The notes: generated by a model from the sequence alone, not told the origin. Positions 45,733-57,275 are shown, counted from the stretch's first letter. The stretch: DNA of 64,000 nt from Desmodus rotundus (GCF_022682495.2 NC_071392.1:74112097-74176096); one strand, 5' to 3'. Program-made: numbers and translations.

Positions 45733-45800
45733 AGGGAAAAATTGGGACAACTGTAACAGCGTAAATAACAAAATACGATCTAAAAATAAATAAATAAAAA
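45733..45800 (+). mobile_element. short L1/HAL1 3' end
   Basis: 'gggaaaaattgggacaactg' followed by 'taacagcgtaaataac' and an 'aaataaataaa' tail. The terminus is of the HAL1 type. Confidence 0.75.
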
Positions 45801-46052
45801 ATATGAAAGATTCAACATCAAAGCTATACAAATAAGTCATCATCCTGGGGAGCTTGCCAATGAGAAAATTGCCAATAATTCAAGCAATGACTTTACCCTG
45901 TTGAAGGCATTATGGCTTCCAAGTTGAGCAAGTGCTGAAACAAGTTCATATGATGTCATGAACTTGACTTTCAACAACAAAATGTTGTATATTTCAAAAT
46001 GATCTCAGCAACATCTAGCCATATGATCTTAACATGATGGTAACCACTATGA

Positions 46053-46056
46053 TTTT

Positions 46057-46089
<33 letters not shown>
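46053..46089. repeat. T-rich tract
   Basis: Long T run with two C-containing breaks. It may be the tail of an unrecognised antisense insertion, but it stands directly beside a MaLR LTR. Confidence 0.8.
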
Positions 46090-46094
46090 GCAAG

Positions 46095-46460
46095 AAACTA
46101 TGTTTTCTAAGCCCCTAGCTTCTGAGGTAGGGAAAAGGCTATGTGATTAGTTCTTGCCCATGGAATATAAGTTGATAGTTACTTGTGCAATTTAGTACTT
46201 ACGAAGCAGATGTCCATTCCCAAGCCTCTTTCCTTACCCACCAGCTGAATGGAGTAGACCCTTAGGTCTTAGAGGTTGATTGGCCCATGAGATAGAAGCA
46301 GCCAGGTTTCTGCAGGAGCATTTGGAAGGCTGTCTTCTAGGAATATTCATATTGGTCTGTGACACAGTATGAAACAAACTTTTATTATGTTCCAGCAGCC
46401 CCTGGGAACTCTGGACTGATCTGTTACAGTTCAGGCCAGTGTCATTTCTCCTCACAGCTG
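46095..46460 (+). mobile_element. MaLR-type LTR (MLT1 group)
   Basis: 'gttcttgcccatggaatataa', 'gatagaagcagccaggtttc', 'ggaatattcatattggtctg' and 'gaaacaaacttttattatgtt' appear in MLT1 order. Confidence 0.65.
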
Positions 46461-46494
46461 CTTTCTGTACCTTTAGGGATTCTTGTCTGAATCC

Positions 46495-46600
46495 CTTCTA
46501 GAATTTAAGCTCCATGAGGCAGAGGCTGGCTCTGTGTGTTCACAGCATCTCCCCACCCCATAGCAGAGTGCCTGGTATGCAATACAAATGTCTAGGATCC
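46495..46600 (+). mobile_element. L2 LINE 3' end
   Basis: 'tctagaatttaagctccatga' and 'cagagtgcctggtatgcaata' follow the L2 3' terminus. A further L2-like stretch, 'cactccctgggggaagaaat' to 'gctcaataaatacc', lies at 47230-47310. Confidence 0.6.
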
Positions 46601-46689
46601 TTTCTTCCCAATTACTCCCTGGCTCATACTCTATGCTCTTATTTTTCATTATCTAATGCCCCTCTCCCTGTCTCTTACCCCACTGTGCA

Positions 46690-46693
<4 letters not shown>

Positions 46694-46722
<29 letters not shown>
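46694..46722 (+). repeat. (CA)n microsatellite
   Basis: About 14 uninterrupted CA units. Confidence 0.97.
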
Positions 46723-46726
<4 letters not shown>

Positions 46727-46884
46727 CAACAGCTGACTTGGGCCCTCCTTCCAGTCCCTGTGCTGAGGAGACCCTCCTGTTCCTTCCTATCAAGGCAATC
46801 CTGTCTTCAACCTGCTTTATAGCTCAGCCTCTTCTCTGACTTAATCTAGGACCGATAATCCTAACATTTAATTATCCTACTGTT

Positions 46885-47136
46885 AACCTATTGTTCTTTT
46901 TTCATCCTCACCTGAGGACATGCTTATTGATTTGGAGAGAGGGGAAGGGAGGGAGAGAGAGAGGGAGAGAGAAACATTGATGTGAGAGGGAAGCATCAAT
47001 TGGTTGCCTCTCATATGTGCCCTGACTGGGGACTGACCCTGCAACCCAGGCACGTGCCCTGGTCGGAATCGAACTGGCAACCTTTCAGTTTACTGGACGA
47101 TGCTCCAACCAACTGAGCCACACCTGCCAGGGCTAG
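46885..47136 (-). mobile_element. VES SINE, antisense, long-tail subtype
   Basis: Full-length reverse VES. Its tail, left of the GA-rich block, contains the palindromic 'tcctcacctgagga'. Duplication flanks are 'ttatcctactgtt' (46872-46884) and 'ttatcccgctgtt' (47137-47149), two mismatches. Confidence 0.95.
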
Positions 47137-47149
47137 TTATCCCGCTGTT

Positions 47150-47589
47150 GTATGCACTTTGTCCAATACCTCTGCTTGCGTTTGTGATAAATCATTTGTG
47201 TCAGGCATGTATTCTTTCTTGTCTCCTGTGCTATATTACACTCCCTGGGGGAAGAAATGAGGTTTGCTCTTATATAGAGCTCCTCAGTGAACGCTCAATA
47301 AATACCACCCACTGAACCCAATAACTTGCTTTGTATAATACTATACCTAGTATCTTTGGAGATGTCTCTGGGTCCAACTTTTTTTTTCTCATATACTTCA
47401 ATTTTAAGATTTTAATGGAAATTACAAATCAATCTGAAGTGAAACACAGCATTTATAAAGAAAAGACTCTTTCTATTACCTCCTCTATGTCATTTTTCAT
47501 GAAGGGGAACTAGATTGTTAAGGTATAAAATAAGCAATTAGGTTCCATGTATAATTATCATTAATAACAATTAATAGTAATAATAATAA
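47150..47589. other. mostly unassigned, L2-like at left
   Basis: The stretch 47230-47310 resembles an L2 3' end. The rest is AT-rich and unrecognised. Confidence 0.35.
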
Positions 47590-47680
47590 CTTCATATCTA
47601 GTAAACCAGTGCCCGGCACACAGTAAATGCTCTAGAAACACCTCATTTAATTCTAACAACCCTATAAAGAGGTCTTCTTG
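47590..47680 (-). mobile_element. MIR fragment, antisense
   Basis: 'cagtgcccggcacacagtaa' followed by 'ctcatttaattctaacaacc' resembles the MIR antisense core. Confidence 0.4.
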
Positions 47681-48189
47681 CAGTTTTTGAATTTCATCAG
47701 CTTCTTTCTGAGCTTCCTTTCTTGAACGAGTTCATAACTGAGGAAGGGGCTATACTTGAGACACCCGAAAGGCTCACTGCTGAGGGCTTCCAAAAGACGA
47801 GGGGTTCAGTGAGGATGCCGGAATATAACTGAGGCAGAAGCGCCAAGGGTGATCAACCTCAGAGAAGACTCCTAATTTCATAGGGTGGCTACTGGGAAGT
47901 CACAGAAAATCCCGGAGGTGCACCGCCCATTCCTGATACAGACAACGCGATCACCGCTGTAGTCCAGACAGTCTGTGTGCTCACCCGGCACACAGTCGAC
48001 ACATCGGTCTCCGACACTTCTCTGCCAACTGTCACGGGTCATCTTAAGCACATGGAAGCTGTGTCTCCATTATTCCTGGGATACTGACACACAGGTCAGC
48101 CCAGGACCAAGCTCTCTTCAAACCATTCACTTGAGCACTCCTCAAAGAGACATAACCTAGCTCTCAAGTCAATTTGTGAAAGAAAGCTT
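47681..48189. other. unassigned DNA
   Basis: Slightly CpG-richer stretch (47780-48010) without a recognised repeat or gene. Confidence 0.3.
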
Positions 48190-48600
48190 TCAGGCATGCC
48201 TCACCATGCTTTGGAAAAATTATTTTTCATTTAAGTGCTGTACGTTATCACTTTATGTGCAGTCATCATATATATTGTGCTGCACAAAAATAATTGATTA
48301 CTCATGAGTGACAGAGTAATTGGCACTACCCCGGTTATTCAGCTATTTTTATGCATTATAATTACCAGCGTCAGAACACTAGACAGAATTTATTGTTCTC
48401 AAAAATTAATATTATTGAAGGACTTGATATAAAAGAATGTAATGTGCTTAAATTAAAACCTTGTTGCACACTGTTAGAGTCCCACACTGTTGGCTATGTA
48501 TCGATGTTTTGTTTTAATCATTTCGATCCCCTTGATCAAGTTTCAGAGCCTATAGCTTATGTCAGTTCAGTACACCTGAATTCTAGCAAGTTTACAATCT
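48190..48600. promoter_or_regulatory. candidate conserved non-coding element
   Basis: A repeat-free AT-rich segment has repeated homeodomain-like cores ('ataattgatta', 'gtaattgg', 'attataattacc') and no simple-sequence bias. Inference from texture only. Confidence 0.2.
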
Positions 48601-49779
48601 GAATCAGAGTTTGTGATAGTAATAGTATATGCTTCATGCTGTGTTGAAGACCTGGACTCTTTTGCCTATTGACCTGCATTACAGCTGTGATTTGCCTGAG
48701 AGCAAAAAAGGAAAGGGGGAGAGGATGTTAGTCATTTACACTTGATCCTGACTACTTCCTGGTGAGTTAAGGCTGCGTGAAATATATTAAATAAGCAGAA
48801 TAATATACAAAAATGATGCTCATGAACTCACTAGAAGAAATTCTTTCTTCTGCACTGTGGTCTAGCTGTGACGCAAGAGAGAGACTCCCAGGATAAAAGA
48901 TGTGGTTTTGAAGCCGAATCTAGTTCTTAATGGCATCCTACTCAAGGTGATCATAGCAAGATAGGAGATCTCTTGTTAAACTTTTGATTGTACAAAAGGC
49001 CCCTCCCCCCTTTAAGAATGACTTAATCCCAGTCTCTCAAAATGCTTATTAATTCATGGAACCTGGTTATTCTCTTCATCACTGTGAATAATTCCTATGT
49101 TTGGTCTCTTTCCTTTCTTATTCTGTCTACCTTTGTATGTTTAACAGCATAGGATGTTTTACATGTCTGTAACTGAGCCCCATCGTCTGGGTGGGTCTTC
49201 TCTGCTTTGTCCCAATTCCCCAGTCCCTATCGTTCACACCCCCATGTGAACTGCCAGGCCATACTAGCCATCTGGGTGCCACTTTCCCGACTATTCCTCT
49301 CTCTCCATTTCCCTCATCCTTCCCTCCCCACTTATCTTTTCTCTCTTCTTCAGCAGTCGGCCAGTGGATAGAACTGCAGTGTACTTAAATACTTAAGTGC
49401 TCAAATAGTACTTTCAGTTGCCTATTCCTGAAGCAAGAACCAGATTCGTGGACCCTTTTTTAATCTTATTATTTTATTTTAAATAATAATTAAAGTTACA
49501 TTTTCCTTCTATGGCTCATGAATTGCTTTTATTTTTCTGGAACTTAGCAAAAGTTCCTTAATAGAAAATTACTTCCCCTCTCCAGTGTAATAGTTTAACA
49601 GATAAGAATTAAAGAATCATATAACATTTTACTATCATTAGTGTTAAGAAAATTAAAGTTAGAAAATATGGGTCTTGAACCAATCATAAATTTGGAGCCA
49701 CAATTCCAATATTTCTTCATAATCAAATGAATAGATTAACATAATTTCAACTAACTGACTATGCTGTTATAATATATAT
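48601..49779. other. unassigned DNA
   Basis: No gene or named repeat recognised. A pyrimidine-rich stretch lies at 49285-49350. Confidence 0.3.
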
Positions 49780-50040
49780 CTGTTTTACCTCATACTTTAC
49801 ATAGAATATCAAAATGGAACATAGACCTAAAATTATAGTTCTTGCTATAACTAATAAGAGCTAAAACTATAAAACTCTTAGAAGAAAACATAGGAATAAA
49901 TCTTCGTAAACTTGAAATAGGCAATGTTTTCTTAGATGTGACACAGAAAATACAAACGGCAAAAGAAAAATAGATAAATTGGACATCATTAATATTAAAA
50001 ACTTCATGCTTTAAAGGACACCACCAACAAAGTGAAAAGA

Positions 50041-50287
50041 GCCCTGGCCGGGTGGCTCATTGGTTGGAGCATCATCCCATACACTAAAGGGTTGCAGGTT
50101 CAATTCCCAGTCAGGACAGGGAATCTGCAGGTTTGATCCCCCAGTCAGGGCCCGCATGGGAGACAACTGATCAATGTTTCTCTCTCACATCCACAACCAC
50201 TGATGTTTCTCTCTCTCTCCCTCTCTATCTCTCTAAAAGCAATAAACATATCCTCGGGTGAGGATTAAAAAAAGAATTTTTAAAAAC
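50041..50287 (+). mobile_element. VES SINE, sense, long-tail subtype
   Basis: Head 'gccctggccgggtggctcat', body with an internal duplication of 'cccagtcagg' text, CT-rich block, then 'atcctcgggtgaggatt' and poly(A). The host L1 continues across it with an approximate 'acaaagtgaaaa' duplication. Confidence 0.93.
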
Positions 50288-50632
50288 AAAGAAAGTGAAA
50301 ACACAACCCACAGAATGATAGAAATCTTTGCAAATTATACATCTGTTAAGGGCCAGAATAAAGAGTTCTTATAAAAACCCAATTAAAAATAGGCAAATGT
50401 CCCCTAGAGCAAAGGACATAAAGGAAAGAATAAACAAATGGGACCTCATCAGAATAAAAAGCTTCTGCATGGCTAAAGAAAACAGCATTAAAATGAAAAG
50501 AGAACCAACCATATGGGAAAACATATTTGCAAATGATACCTCGGACAAGGGTTTAATCTCCAAAATATATAAATAACCCACACGACTCCACTCCAGGAAG
50601 ACAAACAACCCAATTTAAAAATTCGGCCAAGG

Positions 50633-50832
50633 GCCCTGGCTGGTGTGGTTCAGTGGATTGAGCGCCAGCCTGCAAACCAAAGGGTTGCCAGTTTGATTCC
50701 CAGTCAGGGCACATGCCTGGGTTGTAGGCCAGGTCCCCAACAAGGGGCACATGAGAGGCAACCACACATTGATGTTTCTCTCCCTCTCTTTCTCCCTCCC
50801 TCCCCCTCTCTAAAATAGAGAATTAAATCTTA
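50633..50832 (+). mobile_element. VES SINE, sense, full length
   Basis: One of the best-preserved copies: 'gccctggctggtgtggttca', 'ttgccagtttgattcccagt', 'gagaggcaaccacacattg', a CT-rich block and a short A-rich tail. It is the innermost layer of the nest. Confidence 0.97.
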
Positions 50833-50947
50833 AAAGAAAAAATCAGCATACAGATGAACCAGAGAAATATGAAAAAATGCTCAGCATCACTAGCCATCAG
50901 AGGATGCAAATTAAAACCACAATGAGATACACTTCACACCAATCAGA

Positions 50948-51352
50948 GTGGCCAACATAAACAAATCCACAAACAAATGTTGGAGAGGATGCGGAGAAAA
51001 GGGAACCCTAGTGCACTGTTGGTGGGAATGCAGACTGGTGAGGCCACTGTGGAAAACAGTATGGAATTTCCTCAAAAAACTAAAAATGGAACTGCCGTTT
51101 GATCCAGCAATTACACTGCTGAGATTATACCCTAAGAATCCTGAAACCACAATTCAAAAGAACTTATGCACCCCAATGTTCATAGCAGCACAATTTACAA
51201 TAGCCAAGTGCTGGAAGCAACCTAAGTGCCCATTGGTAAATGAGTGGACAAAAGAACTGTGGTACATTTACACAATGGAATACTGCACAGAACAAAGAAA
51301 GAACTCCTACCCTTCTAGATATCATGGATGGAACTGGAGAGCATTATGCTAA
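50948..51352 (+). pseudogene. L1 ORF2 C-terminal fragment
   Basis: L1 ORF2 is the endonuclease/reverse transcriptase that copies L1 RNA into nicked chromosomal DNA. Only its C-terminal part remains here. Visible are the cysteine-rich motif '[18 protein letters not shown]' (C-x3-C-x7-H-x4-C) at the left, then '[19 protein letters not shown]', '[19 protein letters not shown]' and 'LWYIYTMEY', all usual family landmarks. Endonuclease and polymerase domains are absent because of 5' truncation. The frame shifts near the end. A further ORF2 piece lies upstream at 50397-50576 ('DIKERINKWDLIRIKSFCM'), separated by the VES. Confidence 0.9.
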
Positions 51353-51791
51353 GTGAAATAAACCAGGTCGTGAAAGACAAATACCACATGATCTCACCTA
51401 TAAGTGGAACCTAATCAGCAAAACAAACAAGCAAGCAAAATAGAACCAGAGACACTGAAATAAAGAACAAGCTGACAGTAACCAGAGGGGAGGGGGAAGA
51501 TGGATAATGGGAGAAAATAGGGGAAGGGCCATCTAGGAACATGTATAAAGGACATATGGACAAAGCCAAAGGGGGTAGGTTCGAGAGTGGAAGGTGGGGA
51601 TGGGGATAGGGGGTGGGTAGGTGGGTGTGGTGAGGTGAAAATGGAGACAACTATATTTGAACAACAATAAAAAAAAACAGGCAAAGGAATTGAAAAGCTA
51701 TTTTGCCAGTGATGATATACAAATGACCAATTAGCACATGAAAAGATGCTCAACATTATTAGTCAAGAAAATACAAATCAAAACCATTTTG

Positions 51792-51945
51792 AGCCCTAAC
51801 TAGTGTGGCTCAGTGGTTGGGCTTCATCCTGCAAACTGAAAGGTCACTGGTTTGATTCCCAGTCAGAGCACATACCTGGGTTGCCCTCCCCTTCTCCCAC
51901 CCTCTTCCTCTCTCTAAAAAATAAATAAGTAAGTAATTCTTTAAA
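51792..51945 (+). mobile_element. VES SINE, sense, internally deleted
   Basis: Head and B box are present ('gccctaactagtgtggctca', 'ctggtttgattcccagtc'), but the sequence jumps from 'cacatacctgggttg' to the CT-rich 'ccctccccttctccc'. About 70 bases of the central body are missing. Flanks 'aaaaccatt' and 'aaaaacatt' suggest the duplication. Confidence 0.88.
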
Positions 51946-52854
51946 AAACATTAAGAGATACCACTTTACACCCACTAAGATTGCTACAATCAAAAAGATA
52001 GACAATAACAAGTGCTGGCAAGATATGGAAAATTGGAACCCTCAACATTGCTGGTAAGAATGACAAACACTATGGCCTCTCTGGAAAATAGTTTGGCAGT
52101 TCCTCAAAGTTGACCATAGAGTTAACATGTGACCTAGCGATTCCACTCCTTTTGGGGGGTATATATCCAAAAAATTTGAAAACATACATCCACACAAAAA
52201 CTTGTACCCAAATAAATGTTCATAGAAGCATTATTTGCAATAACCAAAAAGTAGAAACAACCCACATGTCCACTGACTGATGAAAGAATAAAAAAAATGT
52301 GGTATATTCATACAATAGAATATGATTTAGCCATTAAAAGCAACCAATTTATACTACAGCATGGATGAACCTTGAAAACACTATGCTAAGTGAAAGGCCA
52401 CATATTGTATGATTCCATTCATATGAAATGGAGAGAACAGGCAAATCCATAAAGACAGTAGATAAGTGATTGAGAGGGTCTTGGGCAGCTGGGAATGGAG
52501 AGCAACTGCTAATGAGTGTGGGATTTCTGTCTGGAGTGATTCAAATACTCTGAAATTAAGTAGTGGTGATTGTTGTACAACTCCGTGAATGAATATAACT
52601 AAAAGCCACTGAACGGTACACTTCAAAAGGGTGAACATTATAATATGTAAATTATATCTTGATAAGCTGTATTTCTTTAAAAGTGCTTATTAATAGAAAG
52701 TGCCTGGGCTCTGATCGGAGTTTCCAGAGACTCGAGCTGGGGGTGTCTGGGACCTGGAGGTGACAGCGTTCCATTCCAGAACTCCAATTGCTTCACCTCG
52801 GCCTTCCCCTTTCTTTTTTCACGTAATTAGCTCAGAAAATCAGCCACATGTTGA

Positions 52855-53160
52855 TGTTACTTTAGGTAAATTACCTTCTCCTGACCTCAGTTTTTCGTTT
52901 TAAGGTATTGACCCAAGGTAGCTAGAGCCTAGACAGGAAGAGTGTGAATTGGAGTTGGCGCTGTTACTTTTTTAATCCCAGCTCTACCAGATGGAAGACT
53001 TTGGTCACGTTACTTAATCTTGCCAGGTCTCATTTATCCTCACAATAAAGTGGGGGCAATTACACCCAACTCACAGATTGTAAAGAATGAAACAATGCAC
53101 ATAGCATTTATTCTGGTCCTTGACAGGGAGTAAGCGTTCTGTCATTGCAGCTATTACTAG
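52855..53160 (+). mobile_element. MIR SINE(s)
   Basis: The stronger part is 52960-53160: 'ttaatcccagctctaccaga', 'ggtcacgttacttaatcttg', 'ctcatttatcctcacaataa', then 'agggagtaagcgttctgtca'. A partial second MIR-like core lies at 52855-52910. Confidence 0.7.
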
Positions 53161-54694
53161 TTCGAAGGCCTCTTCTGGTTCTAAAACTCTCTGAGATATC
53201 TATTACAATTACAGTTTAAGTAGCATATATAAGAAAAATAGTAATAAACACAAAGTTACAGCTTAGGTTGACTTGACACAGAGGTTAAAATAAGAAGTTG
53301 AAGTCATTTTGCACAAGCACTTCCACGACAACTACGCACTCAGATGCTATTTTCCACCTTCTGCCAGTTGTCTAAGTTCTCAAATAAAACAGATGTCTAG
53401 TAAGGTTTGGTGGGAGAGTTAGGTTGTTCCTGAATACCCAAATACTGGCTTTCCATAATCTGACTAGATTCCAGGCTTTCTTACCACACTTAAGATTGCT
53501 CTGGCAGGTCACGAGACAGATGGACGTGCAAGTGTGAGTCTACAGTAAGCCACAGTGACACACGCTGTTCTCTCTGATCCCTTATGTTCTGAGTCAGAAA
53601 GAAGACACTTGGATGATGGCTTGGGTTTTTTTCCTACTACTTTTGATGACTGTGTGCTTAAGATGTTATGTCTTAGATTGCCAAACAAACATTCCTGGCA
53701 TCATTTGCAAAACAACAAAATTACAGGGACGTCTCCCCCAACTGTTTTGATAGACTGATTTCTGCCTCTCAAGGTGTCTTCCCTTTGATTCAAGCAGTAA
53801 TTTACCTAAAAGTTAATTACGTACCATTAGGAGCCCCAATGAGCTAGACCAGCAGTTTAAATTGAGAGGGAAGAAAGGGGGAAAATCATAGAACACACCT
53901 CCAGTACAGCCACTGCTTTTTCCCAGGAAATTGAAAAACAGAAATAACACTACAGGAGTGTGTCAGTAATAACAACACCACCAAATGCCTGCAAGAAAAA
54001 TGCCTTAGACCTAGTTGCAAGATAATGTGGTCTCATTTCATTTTTAAATGAATACATGCTACATGAAGAAAGAGCAGCCTGTAATTAAACCTAGAGCCAT
54101 TCAAATCCCTCTAAGACTGTGAACATATCATAAAATTTTAAAAATTCTGGTGTTCATAGGTCAACCCATCTGCAGTAAATTTGCCAACCTGGGGAGAGGG
54201 AGAGCAGATATAAACTTCAGATAATTTCTTTAAAACTTATGAGGGCTTCTACAACAAGCTTGTCCTTCATCTTCAAAGGCACCCGTGAAAAATAACAATC
54301 CATGGAGACAAACAGGTGACACATTACTTTAAATAAATGAAAATACTACTATTCAACAAATTATTCTGTAGCACCAGTAACTAGTATGTTATGCAGGCGT
54401 CACCAAAACAGTTGACACGCACAATGACATGGAGAAGAACATTACTCTGTCTTGGTCTTGTTTTGCCATCTGCGAGACTCCACAATCAATGCACCCTACC
54501 ATGACTTACCATGTTGTCGAACTGGAATATTGCGTGTGGGTCCACGTGCTTTGTGACATAGACACTTAATAGATAAATTGATTCAGAAAAAGGAAACCAA
54601 GACAAATTCTAAAAATTTGGGGCATATTGAAATTAAAATATTCAAATAGATGACCTCATTATAAAGCCTATGTATTTGCATACTTTCTTGAAAA
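53161..54694. other. repeat-poor DNA
   Basis: No gene or named repeat recognised in 1.5 kb. The 53775-53850 part ('cagtaatttacctaaaagtt', 'aattacgtaccattagg') looks like non-coding conserved DNA by texture only. Confidence 0.3.
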
Positions 54695-54925
54695 GAAATG
54701 AACTCTAGAGCCAGATGAGCTGGGTTTGACCTTTTGTTCTGCTAAGCTGTATGACCCTGGGCAGTTTAATTTCTCTGTGCCTCACTTTTCTCATCAGTAA
54801 AATGGGTGTAGGAATGGTATATATCTCATGGGTTGTATGGAGAATTGAGTTAACATGCATAGAACACTTAGAACAGAATCTGGCGCATGGGAAATACTAT
54901 ATAGGAATTACTTGTCATTATTTCT
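54695..54925 (+). mobile_element. MIR SINE, near complete
   Basis: 'gagccagatgagctgggttt', 'agctgtatgaccctgggcag', 'tttctcatcagtaaaatggg', 'agaattgagttaacatgcat', then 'cttgtcattattt'. Confidence 0.85.
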
Positions 54926-55744
54926 GTGGTGCTAGAGGTGGGGGCTCCAGTAGGTGCCACTTAGCATAACCAACATAAAATGAGCACCTTGGCTTGGCAC
55001 TTGTGGGTGCTTGGACCCAAAAATCCAACCTGACTATGACCTGGACCAACAGATGAGCCCTTCTATTAACAAGTAAGGAGGAGCTCATGAGTTCTCTTTT
55101 GTCCAAGAACCTTCAACTCCTGCACATCAGACGATGGGAAGACCATGCTCTGGATCAGCAAGCATTAACTAATTACGGGATGCCATAAGGTGACCATCCT
55201 TGTATTACCACTTTGCAGAAAATTGTGATACAGTAGAATCTCCTTATAATAGCATTTATAGAACATATTTTATGATTCAGAAAGCACTTCAAGAACCGGT
55301 AGTATTTCAGAATCACTATTATGAGCATTAGTTATCACTATACTGTAGAGGTGCACACAGAGAAGAGTAATGAATCGAGCTTACATCAACTATAGCCTGG
55401 AGGTAGTCATTTTTTTTTTTTACTAAATACCCTTGACATGAGTATGCCTAATTACCACTTACATGCTTTTCTACTTGTTTGATTTCCCGGTTGCATGGAC
55501 TCTGGGCAATGAGGACTTTATCGTGTCCTCTCTGTGAGAATGTGTTATTTACCCAGCTCCCCTCCCACCATGCCACATAGGCTAACTACTCTCTGAATGC
55601 AGCACCCTAAAATCAAATATCCACACCTAGTAAGCACTGGAATAGTAGCTTCCAACATTTTCACCTCTAAGAATTTCTTTCATTTTCTTCCCTCACCCCC
55701 AAAACAATGCTCTGAAAAATGTTATCTACTGAAATACAGTCCTT
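54926..55744. other. unassigned DNA
   Basis: Nothing recognised with confidence. A T11 run lies at 55411-55421. Confidence 0.3.
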
Positions 55745-56212
55745 TGTTTTTCATTTAACTTGTCAAAGACTATCTAGGTTGTTTCCAATTTTTAGCTCTT
55801 ACAAATAATGCTGTTATGAACATTTGTGTACAGGTTTTTATGTGAATATAAGTTTTTATTTTTCTGGAATAAATGTCCAAGAGCACAATTGCTCAGGTAT
55901 GTGGTAGCTACATGTTTAGTTTCATAAAAATCTTCCAAACTGTTTCTCAGGGTGGCTGTACCGTTTACATTCCCACCGGCAGTGTACGCGTGATCTCTTT
56001 CATCCACGTCCTCACCAGCATTTGATGTTGCCATTGTTTTTCACTGTGGCCATTCTGATAGCCATGGAGTAATATCTCACTGTGGCTTTATTTGTGTACT
56101 TCTAACACCTACTGACGTCACGCATGTTTTCAAGTGCTTATTTGCCATCTGTATATCCTCTTCCATGAACTGTCTGTTCATGTCTTTTACCCACTTTTAC
56201 TGTTGAGTTTTG
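55745..56212 (-). mobile_element. old L1 ORF2 3' region, antisense, left part
   Basis: 'ggttgtttccaatttttagc', 'acattcccaccggcagtgta', 'catgtcttttacccactttt'. It continues at 56549 after a nested L1 3' UTR. Confidence 0.85.
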
Positions 56213-56548
56213 AAAAGCCTTTTTTGTTCTTTTTATTAAATTTATTGGGGCAACATTGGTTAATAAGATTATGTATATCAAGTATACAACTCTATGATAC
56301 ATGACCTTCATATTGTTTTGTGTGCCCATCACTCAAAGTCAAGTCTTTTTCTGTCACTGTATATTTAACTGCCTTTACCCTTTACTGTTCCCCCACTCCC
56401 TTCCCTCTGGTAACAACCTTACTGTTGTCTGTGCCTAAGTCTTTGTTTTTCTTGTTTGTTCATTTGTTGCTTTCAGTTTTTTATCCCACATCTTAGTGAA
56501 ATTACATGGTTCTTAACTTTTTCTGACTTATTGCACTTAGCATGATAT
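56213..56548 (-). mobile_element. L1 3' UTR insertion, antisense, nested
   Basis: 'tttattaaatttattggggc', 'acaactctatgatacatgac', 'gtgcccatcactcaaagtca' and 'cttccctctggtaacaacct' are the antisense 3' UTR of a younger L1 group inserted in the older antisense L1. Confidence 0.8.
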
Positions 56549-56720
56549 TCTCAAATTCTTTATATATTCTAGACACTAGTACTTTATCAGATACGTGGTT
56601 CGCAAATAGCTTCTCACTGTCTGTAGCTTATCTTCTCACTCTCTTCACATAATCTTTCACAGAGCAAAGGTTTTTAATTTGGTGAGGCCCAATTTCTCAA
56701 ATTTCCCTTTTATGGATCTT
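56549..56720 (-). mobile_element. old L1 ORF2 3' region, antisense, right part
   Basis: 'aaattctttatatattctag', 'atcagatacgtggttcgcaa', 'caaaggtttttaatttggtg' continue the host L1. Confidence 0.8.
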
Positions 56721-57123
56721 TCTCTTTGTGTCAAGCTTGAGCACCAGGACAAGGCCAATCAACTCATCCAGGTTTGTCGGGGACTTCCCTGGCTTTAGCT
56801 TCTGAAAGTCCCTCATCTTGGGAAGTTCCTGAGTCCTGGACGAACCAGGACAGTTGGTCACTCTAGTGCAATGGAGCCATATCCTTTTTTCCTTTTTGCT
56901 CCAAAGCAGCCTCAGCTGCACTGTAAAGGTCTAGTGCCAGGGAAGCACCACATCCTGGAACCCAGAATCAGGTGATGTCGCAGAGACGTGAGTAGTAGTG
57001 ATCCTACAAAGTTCAGATGGGCACACAGGCTAACTGCCATCCTCTTACTATGATGGGCATGATGCTCTGGAAAGGCAGGCTGCCAGGGAAAGACAGTTCC
57101 ACTCACATGGTCATCCCACTGTC
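56721..57123. other. unassigned, possible DNA-transposon trace
   Basis: The text 'ggggacttccctggctttag' and 'gaaccaggacagttggtcac' near 56778-56860 looks like a dispersed repeat I cannot name. No gene is recognised. Confidence 0.3.
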
Positions 57124-57208
57124 CTAGATTCTAACTAACCTGGAGATGAGGTACAGCTCTCACTGTTCCAGAGCCAAAATATTTATCTTTCGAGTGATAA
57201 AAATGCTC
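57124..57208 (+). repeat. inverted repeat, left arm
   Basis: An 85-base arm starting 'ctagattctaactaacctgg' matches the reverse complement of 57752-57842 with about three substitutions and one 6-base gap. The spacer is 543 bases. I recognise no repeat family in the arm. Confidence 0.9.
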
Positions 57209-57275
57209 TGCACCCAAGGCAGAAGTTCTCAAAGTTCTCACCCACATCCTTTTGCATCTAGTTCAACCCTTTGGG

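Larger units (their letters stand above)
50398..51672 (+). mobile_element. younger 5'-truncated L1
   Basis: From 'cctagagcaaaggacataaa' through the ORF2 C-terminus to the 3' UTR ('gaaaatggagacaactata', 'ttgaacaacaataaaaa'). A 13-bp duplication with one mismatch flanks it: 'aaaaataggcaaa' (50385-50397) and 'aaaaacaggcaaa' (51673-51685). A VES at 50633 interrupts it. Confidence 0.93.
49780..52685 (+). mobile_element. old L1 3' region carrying nested insertions
   Basis: Host L1 segments: 49780-50040, 50288-50397, 51673-51791 and 51946-52685. They read continuously through the ORF2 C-terminus ('atagacctaaaattatagtt', 'aaaagatgctcaacattatt', 'caagtgctggcaagatatgg') and 3' UTR ('gaacggtacacttcaaaagg') to 'aattatatcttgataa'. 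A VES, a younger L1 (with its own VES) and a further VES break it. Confidence 0.9.

Noticed and set aside
46694..46722. Regulatory Z-DNA element at the CA repeat
   Set aside because: An ordinary short microsatellite; nothing nearby suggests a special role.
50041..50100. tRNA gene call at VES heads
   Set aside because: The A- and B-box-like motifs belong to tRNA-derived SINE heads followed by SINE bodies and tails, not to functional tRNA genes.
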